A stretch of 50,369 nt of DNA from Pseudomonas donghuensis (GCF_000259195.1 NZ_JH650776.1:1-50369); one strand, 5' to 3'; counted from the stretch's first letter, positions 31,523-43,169 are shown. Notes: generated by a model from the sequence alone, not told the origin. A program made the numbers and translations.

Positions 31523-32026
31523 ATGAGCGACCTCACTGTCGAACTGTTGCAAACCGGCCCCGAGCAGGCCGAGCTGATCCGCAACCTTTACCAGTTCTAC
31601 GCCTACGAGTCTTCGGACTGGGAGCAGGAAGACGTCGAGGTCGACGGCCGTTTCTATGTCCACGACGAACACTTGCAACGCTACTGGCAAGAGCCGCAGT
31701 GGAGCGCCAACCTGATCCTGGTCGACGGCTACATCGCAGGCTTTTTGCTGATCGAACGCAGCGAGCTGCCCGGCCTCGATGCCCTGGAACTGGCCGACCT
31801 GTTCATCCTCAAGCGCTATCGGCGCAAAGGCATCGCCAGCGCCCTGGCCAGCCAGGTGCTGGCGAGCGGGCAGAACCAGTGGCTGGTGCGTTACTACGAC
31901 CAGGACGAAACCGCCCACGCCTTCTGGCGCACAGTGCTCGACAACCTGCCGCGCCCGGTACGTTCGATCGAACTGGACGACGAGCCGGAGTTGGTTAACT
32001 TCCTGGTGACGCGGGCGTTGCACTGA
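31523..32026 (+). CDS. GNAT-family N-acetyltransferase
   Basis: Predicted acetyl-CoA-dependent transferase of 167 residues. Motif A is ELADLFILKRYRRKGIASAL (about 90-109) with the R-x-x-G-x-A loop. The C-terminal segment (HAFWRTVLDNLPRPV) matches the usual end of small GNATs. Substrate unknown. Its stop is followed by a sigma-54-like sequence that may belong to the next gene. Confidence 0.88.
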   Translation: MSDLTVELLQTGPEQAELIRNLYQFYAYESSDWEQEDVEVDGRFYVHDEHLQRYWQEPQWSANLILVDGYIAGFLLIERSELPGLDALELADLFILKRYRRKGIASALASQVLASGQNQWLVRYYDQDETAHAFWRTVLDNLPRPVRSIELDDEPELVNFLVTRALH

Positions 32027-32027
32027 G

Positions 32028-32044
32028 CTGGCACGAACGTTTCA
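32028..32044 (+). promoter_or_regulatory. Possible sigma-54 -24/-12 promoter for the permease
   Basis: CTGGCACG-AACG-TTTCA (32028-32044) matches the -24 element perfectly and the -12 element at TTxC, with T instead of the usual G. Spacing is right. It is 116 bases upstream of the permease start and would suit nitrogen-controlled amino acid uptake. The -12 mismatch keeps confidence low. Confidence 0.38.
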
Positions 32045-32159
32045 TGGCGAGATCAGACACAGCGAACGGCGCGTTCAGGCAAATCCGCCGTCAAGCAGCA
32101 CAGGTAAGGTGACGCCAGCAGTCAATGCCATGCGTTCCGATCACAAGAGAATAAATATA

Positions 32160-33560
32160 ATGATCAGCCTGGGCTCCAAGGATTCGAGCGGTCAGTTGGC
32201 GCAGGGTTTCAAGCCGCGCCATGTCACCATGCTTTCCATCGCCGGCATCATCGGCGCCGGCTTGTTCGTCGGCTCCGGGCATGCGATTGCCGCCGCCGGG
32301 CCCGCGGCAATCCTGGCCTATGTGCTGTCCGGCCTGCTGGTGATCCTGGTGATGCGCATGCTCGGCGAGATGGCCGTGGCCAACCCCGATACCGGCTCGT
32401 TCTCGACCTATGCCGACCAGGCCATCGGGCCCTGGGCAGGCTTTACCATCGGCTGGATGTACTGGTGGTTCTGGGTGCTGGTGATCCCCATCGAGGCCCT
32501 GGCCGCCGGGCATGTGCTGAACAACTGGCTGCCCATGGTCGATACCTGGCTGTTTGCCCTGTTGTCGATCATCGTCCTGGCCGCGACCAACCTGTTCAGC
32601 GTGGCCAAGTACGGTGAGTTCGAGTTCTGGTTCGCGCTGTTCAAGGTCGTGGCGATCATCGCCTTCATCTCCCTCGGCGCAGCCGTGCTGATGGGCTGGG
32701 TGCCGGAGCGCGAGGTCAGCGGCCTGGGCCGTTTGCTTGAAACCCAGGGCGGGTTTGCGCCCAACGGCGTGTCGGCGGTGGTCGGTGCGTTCATCACGGT
32801 GATGTTCAGCTTTATCGGCACGGAGGCGGTGACCATTGCCGCCGCCGAATCCCAGAGCCCGGCGAGGAACATCGCCAAGGCCACCCGCTCGGTGATCTGG
32901 CGCATCGGTGTGTTCTATCTGCTGTCGATTGCCGTGATCATTTCCATCGTGCCCTGGAACGACCCGCAACTGGCGTCGGTGGGCTCTTACCAGCGCGCCC
33001 TGGAACTGATGAACATCCCCCACGCCAAGCTGATGATGGATGTGGTGGTGCTGGTGGCAGTGGCCAGTTGCATGAACTCCTCGATCTACATTGCCTCGCG
33101 CATGCTGTTCTCCCTGGGCAAGCGCGGTGAAGCGCCCCGGCAGGTCAAGCTGACCTCGGCCGTTGGCGTACCACGCGCTGCGGTCATCGCCAGCACCGTG
33201 CTGGGTGCAGTGATCACCGTGGTCAGTCATTTTGCCCCGGCCGGCTTGTTCCAGTTCCTGCTGGCCAGCTCCGGTGCCATTGCCTTGCTGGTGTACCTGG
33301 TGATTGCCGTGTCGCAGTTGCGCATGCGCCGGATGCTACTCAAGCAGAAGGTCGAGCTGACGTTTCGCATGTGGCTGTTCCCCTGGCTCACCTACCTGGT
33401 CATCGTGTTCATCAGCGCAGCGCTCGGGGTCATGCTGGTGACCCCTGAGCACCGTGCCGAGGTGACCACCACCATCGGCCTTGCGCTGGTGATTTCCTTC
33501 ATCGGCATTATCACCACCCGTCAGCATGGCCAGCCGGTAAAGGTGCCGTCGGTGGGCTGA
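32160..33560 (+). CDS. Amino acid permease, GabP/AAT-like
   Basis: APC-superfamily transporter of 466 residues; start ATG 32160 follows AAGAGAATAA. The N-terminus GFKPRHVTMLSIAGIIGAGL is the AAT signature, with the unwound first helix GIIGAGLF. It then has about 12 spans, GTEAVTIAAAESQSPARN in the loop after TM6, and ENPDT-like AVANPDTGSFSTYADQAIG. The closest memory match is GABA or gamma-amino acid permease. Possible control by sigma-54/NtrC is suggested by the site at 32028. Confidence 0.92.
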   Translation: MISLGSKDSSGQLAQGFKPRHVTMLSIAGIIGAGLFVGSGHAIAAAGPAAILAYVLSGLLVILVMRMLGEMAVANPDTGSFSTYADQAIGPWAGFTIGWMYWWFWVLVIPIEALAAGHVLNNWLPMVDTWLFALLSIIVLAATNLFSVAKYGEFEFWFALFKVVAIIAFISLGAAVLMGWVPEREVSGLGRLLETQGGFAPNGVSAVVGAFITVMFSFIGTEAVTIAAAESQSPARNIAKATRSVIWRIGVFYLLSIAVIISIVPWNDPQLASVGSYQRALELMNIPHAKLMMDVVVLVAVASCMNSSIYIASRMLFSLGKRGEAPRQVKLTSAVGVPRAAVIASTVLGAVITVVSHFAPAGLFQFLLASSGAIALLVYLVIAVSQLRMRRMLLKQKVELTFRMWLFPWLTYLVIVFISAALGVMLVTPEHRAEVTTTIGLALVISFIGIITTRQHGQPVKVPSVG

Positions 33561-33565
33561 AGCGC

Positions 33566-34207
33566 TTATTGCCGGGCAAGTCGAGGCGTCGCGCCGCTGT
33601 TCCTACCGCTGCGTGATGGCTGATCCAGGGGTGTCAGCGGATTGCTGAGCCGTTGTGGCGTCTCGCCGGTCAACTGGCAAAGCAGCGCGATCAGCGTGTC
33701 GCCATCCAGCGCTCCGCGCTCGCGCAGCTGCTCGGCCAGCGCGCGCAATGCCGGCCAGTAACGTCGCACCAGGCAGTGACAACGCACCAGCGCCACCGGC
33801 TCGGCATCCAGCAACTTGCGCGCGGGCAGCAGGGCGATCAGTTCATTGGCCCGGCGCAGGTCGCCGGCACCGCTGGTGGTGAGGAAACGATCAACGGCGC
33901 AATGCCGATAGACCGCTTCGGCCACCGGCCCGGCAAAGCAGTTGAGCAGATCGCGTTCGATCAGCTCGATCATCGATGGCAGATACTCGGCGATCCCTGG
34001 GGGCTCGAAGGCAGGCAATGGCACCAGGTAGTCGGCCTCGACCAGGCCCTTGACCGCTTGCAGGTTGCCACGCAAATCAACCATCGGTCCGATCAGCGCT
34101 TCGGCGCGGGTGCGCACTGTCACCCGCTTGATCGCCAGGCCGTTCCACCAGAAGGCCAGGGCATGGCCTGCTTCGTGGAAGGCGGTGCGACGCGCACGGC
34201 TGTTCAT
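33566..34207 (-). CDS. Free-standing FtsH-peptidase-like (M41) metalloprotease
   Basis: A 213-residue protein with start ATG 34207 (ribosome site GAGGTC eight bases away). HEAGHALAFW (His12-Glu-x-x-His16) is the zinc site. The later stretch NCFAGPVAEAVYRHCAVDRF LTTSGAGDLRRANEL matches the FtsH peptidase AG-x-x-AEE...TT-GA-DL-xRA pattern, whose Asp is the third zinc ligand. No AAA ATPase or membrane segment is present, so it is a peptidase-domain protein without the unfolding motor. It lies next to katG but diverges from it. Substrate unknown. Confidence 0.78.
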   Translation of the reverse strand: MNSRARRTAFHEAGHALAFWWNGLAIKRVTVRTRAEALIGPMVDLRGNLQAVKGLVEADYLVPLPAFEPPGIAEYLPSMIELIERDLLNCFAGPVAEAVYRHCAVDRFLTTSGAGDLRRANELIALLPARKLLDAEPVALVRCHCLVRRYWPALRALAEQLRERGALDGDTLIALLCQLTGETPQRLSNPLTPLDQPSRSGRNSGATPRLARQ

Positions 34208-34269
34208 GATCATGACCTCAGGGGGAGGCGGCTACACCTACGATCTGCTCCGTCCCTGGGGTTGGTATA

Positions 34270-34306
34270 AGAGATTATGGCTATCGACGGGTAACACTGC
34301 GTCTAT
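34270..34306. promoter_or_regulatory. Possible OxyR site upstream of katG
   Basis: Two CTAT boxes are exactly 22 bases apart (34281 and 34303), the spacing of tandem ATAGntnnnanCTAT half-sites. The first half matches 8 of 10 defined positions and the second only about 5. Position before katG supports OxyR control, but the second half is weak. Confidence 0.42.
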
Positions 34307-34384
34307 TTGCTGACTACCGGGGGCGGGACTAGCCTTGAAGATGTGCTGGCATGTGCCGGCCGGACCTGATGTGGAGATAACTAA

Positions 34385-36682
<2,298 letters not shown>

Positions 36683-36689
36683 GTTGAGG

Positions 36690-36779
36690 CGGGGGGCACC
36701 GCTCCCACAGGTATAGCGCCAAACCTGTAGGAGCGGGACTTGCCCGCCGGCCTCATCGCCGGCAAGCCAGCTCCCACAG
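36690..36779. repeat. Three tightly packed REP units
   Basis: Inside 90 bases there are a minus-type unit ending CGCTCCCACAG, a plus unit (TGTAGGAGCGGGACTTGCCC, one base longer than the core) and a minus unit (CCTCATCGCCGGCAAGCCAG). They separate katG from the convergent YecA-like gene. Confidence 0.85.
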
Positions 36780-36813
36780 AGGTCGCAATCCAGGCGACAC
36801 AGGCACAAGCGTT

Positions 36814-37368
36814 CTAGCGCTGCGCCAACCAGTAGTCATGCAACGCCCGCGCCGCCGGGGCAATCGCCACTACCCGCTGACGGTGCAAGGTCACGTCCAG
36901 ATCCGCCGGCAGCTCGAATTCATCCTGCTCGGCCCATCCGGTAATCACCTGCAACGCCTGCGCTTGTGGCGCCGGTAGCGCAGGCCAGTTGGCGATGGCC
37001 ATGCCGCGCAGGTAACCAAAGCACCATTCCTCCGCCAGCGGCAGTGGCTGGCCCAGGTGTTCAGTCTGCTCCAGACGAGGCGCAAACGCCTGTGGCGCCT
37101 CAACCAGCTGGGTCGCCAGGCTGTTCAAATGACGGGCACACAGCTCGACAAAGCGCTGGCACTCCTGCGCGCTTTGCCATTCCGGGTTCTGCCCACCCCA
37201 GATGGCCGGGAACCACTCGCTGATGTCCACCTGCACCGGGCTCGAAACCAGCGCGGTGAAATAACCGTCGAGCTCCGAGGCGTTGAGCACCGAATGGTCA
37301 TCGCCGTACCTCTGCAAGGTGGCTTCGAGGAACTCGAAATCGGCGGCAGCGAGTGGCTGGTCGTGCAT
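36814..37368 (-). CDS. YecA/UPF0149-like protein
   Basis: All-helical cytoplasmic protein of 184 residues. The signature HSVLNASELDGYFTALVSSP (about 26-45) and EWFPAIWGG are those of UPF0149/YecA proteins, followed by EEWCFGYLRGMAI at about 112-124. A C-terminal zinc-binding SEC-C motif found in many YecA proteins is absent. Function unknown. Start ATG 37368 is preceded by AAGGAGTTAC. Confidence 0.88.
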   Translation of the reverse strand: MHDQPLAAADFEFLEATLQRYGDDHSVLNASELDGYFTALVSSPVQVDISEWFPAIWGGQNPEWQSAQECQRFVELCARHLNSLATQLVEAPQAFAPRLEQTEHLGQPLPLAEEWCFGYLRGMAIANWPALPAPQAQALQVITGWAEQDEFELPADLDVTLHRQRVVAIAPAARALHDYWLAQR

Positions 37369-37452
37369 GGGTAACTCCTTGGCCGGTCAGGCGCGCGGGC
37401 AAAAGGCGGGGAGGATGGCGCTTTGTGCCGTTTTTATCCAGCCCCCCGCACG

Positions 37453-38655
37453 TCAGGCCACCGGAATCAGCGGGTCGGCGGCGGCCAGGGCGGCGCTGCG
37501 ATCCGCAGCCGGTGGGTAGATCCACACGGTGTTGATCTGGGCCTTGAGAGCCTTGGCTTCTGCCTTCAGCAACTTTAGCTGACGGTCCCAACCCTCGGTG
37601 AACACCGCGCCCCAGGCCCCGAGGTCCAGGCAAGTCACGTACTTGGGCTGGCGGTAGGCCAGCGGTGCGACCCCGAGCAGGTCGGCGGCGACATTGTTGC
37701 CGGCGTGGCGGCCGAGGGCGATGGCGTGCTGGCAGGACATCAGCGAGTAGTTGCCCAGCTCATCGGTGGCGGCGTAGGCGACATCGCCTGCGGCATAGAT
37801 ATGCTCCTGGCCGATGACCTTGAGGTTGGCATCGACCTGCAGGCGCCCCTGGCCGTTACGCTCGCCGGGCACCTGTTCGGTCAGCGGGTTGGCGCGAAAA
37901 CCGACGGTCCAGATCACCGTGCTGGCGTCGATCCGCCGGCCATCGGCGAGGGTCACGCCCTGGGCGTCGACCGACTCCACCGTAGCACCGAGCAGCCACT
38001 CGACGCCCAGCTGCTCGCTGGCCTCGACAATCGCCGGGGCGATGGCCTCGCCCATGGCTGCGGCCACCTTGCTGGCGCGGTCGACAATGATCACCCGCAC
38101 CTCGCTGTCGTCACCCAGGGCTGCACGCAAGCGTGCGGGTATTTCAGTGGCGGTTTCGATGCCGGTAAAGCCGCCGCCGGCGACCACCACGGTATTGCGC
38201 GCAAGGCTCGAGGGCCGGGACTTGAGGCTATTGAGGTGCTGCTCAAGGCGCACTGCCGATTCGAGTTCATCGACATCGAAGGCGTACTGATGCATGCCGG
38301 CCAGGTTCGGGCGCATCAGTTGGCTGCCCGCCGCCAGGACCAGGCGGTCGTAGCGCAGTTGCTGCAAGGTGCCGGTTTCGTTGCGGTAGCCGACGGTTTT
38401 CGCCTGGGCATCGATAGCCATTGCCGAGCCTTTGACAAAGCGCACGCCCACCGCCTCGAACAACGCGCCCAAGGGGGCAAACAGCGTATGCGCGTCGGCC
38501 TCGTAGAAGCGAGGACGCATGCGCAACTCGGCCTGCGGGGCGAGTACCGAGATGGTGACGTCCTGACGGTCATGCAGGTCCAACTGCCGCGCCGCGCTCA
38601 AGGCGCTCCAGACGCCGGCAAAACCTGCGCCGATAACCAGAATGTGCTGTTGCAT
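37453..38655 (-). CDS. NDH-2-like FAD-dependent oxidoreductase
   Basis: Flavoprotein of 400 residues, a likely membrane-associated type II NADH:quinone dehydrogenase. FAD-binding MQQHILVIGAGFAGVWSALS (GxGxxG) and NAD-binding NTVVVAGGGFTGIETATEIP (about 160-180) are both present, with IYAAGDVAYAA near 290 for the second FAD contact. No clear membrane anchor is seen, and the C-terminal helix may attach it to the membrane. Start ATG 38655 follows AGGAGCTCTCCC. The gene follows the GlxA-type regulator on the same strand, 126 bases on. Confidence 0.9.
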   Translation of the reverse strand: MQQHILVIGAGFAGVWSALSAARQLDLHDRQDVTISVLAPQAELRMRPRFYEADAHTLFAPLGALFEAVGVRFVKGSAMAIDAQAKTVGYRNETGTLQQLRYDRLVLAAGSQLMRPNLAGMHQYAFDVDELESAVRLEQHLNSLKSRPSSLARNTVVVAGGGFTGIETATEIPARLRAALGDDSEVRVIIVDRASKVAAAMGEAIAPAIVEASEQLGVEWLLGATVESVDAQGVTLADGRRIDASTVIWTVGFRANPLTEQVPGERNGQGRLQVDANLKVIGQEHIYAAGDVAYAATDELGNYSLMSCQHAIALGRHAGNNVAADLLGVAPLAYRQPKYVTCLDLGAWGAVFTEGWDRQLKLLKAEAKALKAQINTVWIYPPAADRSAALAAADPLIPVA

Positions 38656-38781
38656 GGGAGAGCTCCTGACGACGAATGACCACGGGGCATCAACCGCTAC
38701 GGCTGACTGCCGATGGTGCAATCGTAAGGGCAGGGCGGCGGCGGCCCCAGGCCAAATACCCCTGAGTTTCGGCCAGGCGGG

Positions 38782-39774
38782 TCAGGCGGTGCCGCTGAAG
38801 CGGCTGCGGTAGTCGCGCGGCGAGATCGACAGGTGGCGCTGGAAGGTGCTGCGCATCCGCTCCTCGTCGGCAAAACCACACTGGCGGGCGACCTGCTCGA
38901 TGTTGCCGGTCGAGCTTTCCAGCAGCCGCCGGGCAGCTTCCAGGCGGAACAATTCGATGGCCTTGGACGGCGTACGGCCGGTCTTGAGCTTGTACATGCG
39001 GGTGAAGTTACGCGGGCTCATGCACGCCTGTTGGGCCAGGCGCTCGACGTTCAGGCGCGGGTCGCCGAGGTTTTCGCTCAGCCACAGGTGCAGGTGCTCA
39101 AACGCTGCGGCGTCCCGGCTTTGTGACTGCAGCAGAGTGCTGTACTGGGCCTGGCCGCCCGGGCGCTTGAGGTACACCACCAGTTCGCGGGCTACGGCCA
39201 TGCTGACCTCGCGACCGCAGTCGGCCTCTACCAGGGCCAGGGCCAGGTCGATGCCGGCACTGACCCCGGCCGACGTCCATACCGTACCCTGCTGGATGAA
39301 GATCGCATCGGCATCCACCTCGATGGCCGGGAATGCCTGCTTGAGGGTGTCGCACATGGCCCAGTGGGTGGCGGCGCGGCGTCCGTCGAGCAGGCCGGCC
39401 TTGGCCAGCAGAAAGGCCCCGCTGCACACCGAGGCGATACGCCGGCCCCGCGCGGCATTGGCGTGCAGCCAGTCGGTGAGGGTGCTGTAGTCGTCCAGGG
39501 TCTGGCAGATTGCCGGGGCGCCGGGGACGATAAAGGTGTCGATGGCCACGGCGGCCAGTTGCTCCAGGCGCGAGGTATCCACGGCCAGGCCCTCGGCACT
39601 GGGTACCAGGCCGCCTTCCAGGCTTGCGGTATGCAGTTGGTAACCGGGCAGACCGCGCGCCTGCATGACCCTGGACGCCGCCCAGAACACCGTTTGCGCA
39701 CCGGTCAGGTCGAGCAGGCCCATCTGTGGGTAGGCGACGAACGCAATGTGGCGGGGCGGGTTCAGGGGCTTCAT
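38782..39774 (-). CDS. GlxA-family AraC-type regulator (DJ-1/PfpI plus HTH)
   Basis: Transcription activator of 330 residues. The N-terminal DJ-1/PfpI-like domain (about 8-185) has IAFVAYPQMGLLDLTGAQTV and the amidase-like loop RRIASVCSGAFLLAKAGLLD with a Cys in the nucleophile-elbow position. The AraC HTH (about 225-320) is NVERLAQQACMSPRNFTRMY and RQCGFADEERMRSTFQRHLS. Start ATG 39774 is chosen over an upstream extension that is only Arg-rich. It may control the flavoprotein gene that follows. Confidence 0.93.
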   Translation of the reverse strand: MKPLNPPRHIAFVAYPQMGLLDLTGAQTVFWAASRVMQARGLPGYQLHTASLEGGLVPSAEGLAVDTSRLEQLAAVAIDTFIVPGAPAICQTLDDYSTLTDWLHANAARGRRIASVCSGAFLLAKAGLLDGRRAATHWAMCDTLKQAFPAIEVDADAIFIQQGTVWTSAGVSAGIDLALALVEADCGREVSMAVARELVVYLKRPGGQAQYSTLLQSQSRDAAAFEHLHLWLSENLGDPRLNVERLAQQACMSPRNFTRMYKLKTGRTPSKAIELFRLEAARRLLESSTGNIEQVARQCGFADEERMRSTFQRHLSISPRDYRSRFSGTA

Positions 39775-39888
39775 CGCTGTGGTTCTTGGTGGTGGATAGC
39801 GGTTGGCAAATTTTACCAGAACGCCGGGCGGCGCACGTCTGCCTGAGCGGCTGATGTGCAGCGTCAAGGGCGCGAGCAGGCCGCGGGG

Positions 39889-41118
39889 TCAGTCCATGGG
39901 CGTCAACTGGCTCAACTGCTCGGCGCTGGGAAAGCCGAGGGTGCGAAAGCGTGGCGGGTAGAGCTCGCCGTCTTTGCTCAGCAGCTCGCCCAGCAGCGAC
40001 TCGACCTCGTGCCAGGCAACCATCCGGGTCTGTGCCGAACCATCGGCCTGAGGCTGGACCAGGATCACCCGGTCGGTTTTCGGCAGTGAAGTGAACACGC
40101 CCTCGGTCCAGGCCGCTATCGAGAAGCTGCTGCCGGGGTTGTCGGCATCGCTGTAGAGCCTGTGGGTGGCGACGAAGATGTCCTCGGGGTGGGCTTCGTG
40201 GATCTTGTCGAGAAACTCTTTTTGCGTGCTATAGAGGCCGTGGTGCAACAAGCGCTGCAGGTCGCCCAGGCGCGCTTGCAGGTGCCCGTCCTGCACCTGG
40301 AAGGGAACGATCCGGCGGTCCTGGTAGGTGTAGATCCGGCTGGACTGCGCGCGGCCGTTTTCCAGGGCATGGAAGCTCAGCTCGACCATCTGCCGCAGGC
40401 CTTCGGCGTCCTTGTCACCGGTGACCATCAGCACATCGCGGCTGGGCATCATGAACACTGGCTGCCCCAATACCGGCACGCGCTGCAGCACGTCGGGCAG
40501 CAGCACCCGGCTGGTGTCGTAGCCGTCCTGCCAGGCGCCCTGGTACAACCCCGGGAGGATCTGTTCGAAGGCATCGGGGCTGGCGTCGCGCAGGTTGTCG
40601 AGGGCGATTGCCAGTGCCTGCTCAAGGGTGATGCCCCAGTCCTGTTGCGGGCCCATGGTCTGGGTCGAGGTGGTGTCGGGGTAGTCCACCGCCAGCAAGG
40701 TGACGCAATCCTCCGAGAACGGCTGCCAGGCCAGCGGGCAGGGCGAGTCCCAGCCCTCGCTGCGCACATGGTGCAGGCGGATCTCTTCGAGCATCGCCAA
40801 GTTGCGGATCACCGGCCTCAGTAGCGGGCGCACCTGCGCCAGCGGTTGTGGCGCTGTGCTGTTGCGGGTGTCGATCAAGGCGCGCAGGTAACTGGCGAGC
40901 ACATCGGCTTTGCGCGACTTGTCGGCGTTCAGGTAGTCGCGGTAGGCGTTGTGCAGGTTGAAATAGCCGCTGTCGCCGTAGCGCAGGCGAAATTCGTCGG
41001 CCAGGTAGTCCAGGGGCTCGGCATAGCCGCCGGCACGGGCGGCCTTGATGAAGGTCCGGGCAAACCCTTCCTCTGTAGGTGTGCGTCTGAACAGCGTGTC
41101 GAAAAGTGCCCTGAACAT
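39889..41118 (-). CDS. DUF1444-like protein
   Basis: A 409-residue cytoplasmic protein; start ATG 41118 is preceded by GGAGGACTTCG. The central region follows a DUF1444/YtpQ pattern: ITLEQALAIALDNLRDA, RVLLPDVLQRVPVLGQPVFM MPSRDVLMVTGDKDAEGL, MVELSFHALENGR. The N-terminal 110 residues (LADEFRLRYGDSGYFNLHNA YRDYLNA) are not part of that family and are not recognised. Function unknown. It lies 114 bases upstream of the GlxA-type gene. Confidence 0.6.
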   Translation of the reverse strand: MFRALFDTLFRRTPTEEGFARTFIKAARAGGYAEPLDYLADEFRLRYGDSGYFNLHNAYRDYLNADKSRKADVLASYLRALIDTRNSTAPQPLAQVRPLLRPVIRNLAMLEEIRLHHVRSEGWDSPCPLAWQPFSEDCVTLLAVDYPDTTSTQTMGPQQDWGITLEQALAIALDNLRDASPDAFEQILPGLYQGAWQDGYDTSRVLLPDVLQRVPVLGQPVFMMPSRDVLMVTGDKDAEGLRQMVELSFHALENGRAQSSRIYTYQDRRIVPFQVQDGHLQARLGDLQRLLHHGLYSTQKEFLDKIHEAHPEDIFVATHRLYSDADNPGSSFSIAAWTEGVFTSLPKTDRVILVQPQADGSAQTRMVAWHEVESLLGELLSKDGELYPPRFRTLGFPSAEQLSQLTPMD

Positions 41119-41454
41119 GTGCGAAGTCCTCCGTGAACGCGAACTGCGCATGATGCTCGTGGCGTCGGGAAGGGTAAAGCTGAATCGAGGCTGGCGCCGG
41201 AGCTGGGGCTCCGCCCGATTTTGCAACCCCGCACGCGGCTGAATGCACCGCTGCCCGCTGGCCACCCGTTCCTCTGTGGGCATTTTTGGTGCTAAATAGG
41301 CCGCTCAGGTAATTCGTCCAGACCCTGCAGCGTCATGCCGTGCAATGAGAACAGCTATGAGAACCCATCTTGAAACCCGTGAAGTCCCTGTGTTCCAGAC
41401 CCCTTGTGATGGAAGCCTTCACCCAGTCAGCCATCAACAGCCGGCGGTAGCAGC
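41119..41454. other. Gene-free interval before the amidase
   Basis: The 336 bases between divergent genes hold no convincing gene. Near 41345 the sequence ATGAGAAC occurs twice 13 bases apart (41346 and 41358), a possible regulator contact. The ribosome site before the amidase start is weak (CGGCGGTAGCAGC). Confidence 0.55.
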
Positions 41455-43167
41455 ATGATCGAAGTCACAGAGGTTTCCATTGCCCAGCTGCGCGCTGCGC
41501 TCGAGTCCGGCCAGACCACCGCGGTTGAACTGGTTAAAGCCTACCAGGCGCGCATCGACGCGTACGACGGCCCGAACACTGCCACCAAGCTCAACGCCGT
41601 GGTGGTGCGTAACCCCGAAGCCTTGAGCGAAGCGCAGGCTTCCGATGCGCGCCGCGCCAAGGGCCAGGCCCTCGGCCCGCTCGACGGCATCCCTTACACC
41701 GCCAAGGACAGCTACCTGGTCAAGGGCCTGACCGCCGCCTCCGGCAGCCCGGCCTTCGCTGACCTGGTGGCCTATCGCGACGCCTTCACCATTGAACGCC
41801 TGCGCGCTGCCGGCGCCATCTGCCTGGGCAAGACCAACATGCCGCCGATGGCTAACGGCGGCATGCAGCGCGGGGTCTACGGCCGCGCCGAAAGCCCGTA
41901 CAGCGCCGACTACCTGACGGCACCCTTTGCCTCGGGCTCATCCAACGGTGCCGGTACCGCCACCGCCGCAAGCTTCGCGGCTTTCGGCCTGGCGGAAGAA
42001 ACCTGGTCGAGCGGCCGCGGCCCGGCCTCGAACAACGGCCTGTGTGCCTACACGCCGTCGCGCGGGGTGATCTCGGTGCGCGGCAACTGGCCGCTGACGC
42101 CGACCATGGACGTGGTGGTGCCCTTTGCCCGGACCATGGCCGACCTGCTGGAAGTGCTCGACATCGTCGTCGCCGAGGACCCGGACAAACGCGGCGACCT
42201 GTGGCGCCTGCAGCCTTGGGTACCGATCCCGAGCGTCGACTCGGTGCGCCCGGCGTCCTACCACGAGCTTGCGGCCGATGCCAGCGCGCTCAAGGGCAAG
42301 CGTTTCGGCGTGCCGCGTATGTACATCAACGCCGACCCTGAAGCCGGCACCAGCGAAGCCCCCGGCATCGGTGGCCCGACCGGGCAGCGGATCAACACCC
42401 GGCCGTCGGTGATCGCCCTGTGGGAGCAGGCGCGCAAGGCGCTGGAAGCGGCCGGTGCCGAAGTGATCGAAGTCGACTTCCCGCTGGTGTCCAACTGCGA
42501 GGGCGACCGCCCGGGCGCGCCGACCGTGTTCAACCGCGGTCTGGTGTCCAAGGAGTTCCTCCACCATGAACTATGGGACCTGACCGCCTGGGCCTTCGAT
42601 GATTTCCTCCAGGCCAACGGCGACCCCAAACTCAACCGCCTGGTCGACGTCGACGGGCCGAAGATTTTCCCGCATGATCCGGGCACGCTGCCCAACCGCG
42701 AAGGCGACCTGGCGGCCGGCATGGACGAATATGTGCGCATGGCCGAGCGCGGCATCACCCCGTGGGACCAGATCAGCACCGTGCCGGATGGCTTGCGCGG
42801 CCTGGAACAGACCCGGCGCATTGACCTTGAAGACTGGATGGATGCACTCAAGCTCGACGTGGTGATCTTCCCGACCGTCGCCGACGTTGGCCCGGCCAAC
42901 GCCGATGTCGACCCGGCGTCCGCCGACATTGCCTGGAGCAACGGCGTGTGGGTGGCCAACGGCAACCTGGCGATCCGTCACCTGGGCGTGCCGACGGTGA
43001 CCGTGCCGATGGGTGTGATGGCCGATATCGGCATGCCGGTGGGCTTGACCTTTGCCGGCCGCGCCTACGACGATTCGTCGTTGCTGCGCCTGGCGGCGGC
43101 GTTTGAGTCGACCGGGTCCAAGCGCCTGGTGCCTCCGCGCACGCCAGCGCTGGCCAGCGGCAAGTAA
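41455..43167 (+). CDS. Amidase-signature family hydrolase
   Basis: Serine amidase of 570 residues. The catalytic Lys is in LDGIPYTAKDSYLV (about residue 83), and the cis-Ser is in FASGSSNGAGTAT (about 163). The nucleophile Ser is in LAEETWSSGRGPASNN. The protein has an unusual ~60-residue insertion after the core and ends RLVPPRTPAL. Substrate unknown; the family includes indole-acetamide, allophanate and ureido hydrolases. A terminator follows its stop codon, and a Rid gene lies just after. Confidence 0.88.
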   Translation: MIEVTEVSIAQLRAALESGQTTAVELVKAYQARIDAYDGPNTATKLNAVVVRNPEALSEAQASDARRAKGQALGPLDGIPYTAKDSYLVKGLTAASGSPAFADLVAYRDAFTIERLRAAGAICLGKTNMPPMANGGMQRGVYGRAESPYSADYLTAPFASGSSNGAGTATAASFAAFGLAEETWSSGRGPASNNGLCAYTPSRGVISVRGNWPLTPTMDVVVPFARTMADLLEVLDIVVAEDPDKRGDLWRLQPWVPIPSVDSVRPASYHELAADASALKGKRFGVPRMYINADPEAGTSEAPGIGGPTGQRINTRPSVIALWEQARKALEAAGAEVIEVDFPLVSNCEGDRPGAPTVFNRGLVSKEFLHHELWDLTAWAFDDFLQANGDPKLNRLVDVDGPKIFPHDPGTLPNREGDLAAGMDEYVRMAERGITPWDQISTVPDGLRGLEQTRRIDLEDWMDALKLDVVIFPTVADVGPANADVDPASADIAWSNGVWVANGNLAIRHLGVPTVTVPMGVMADIGMPVGLTFAGRAYDDSSLLRLAAAFESTGSKRLVPPRTPALASGK

Positions 43168-43169
43168 GC

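Noticed and set aside
32028..32044. Certain sigma-54 promoter
   Set aside because: The -12 element lacks the conserved G of TTGC, so it is kept only as a weak candidate.
41346..41365. Direct repeat ATGAGAAC before the amidase as a definite operator
   Set aside because: Two short copies may be chance; no dyad or regulator gene supports it.
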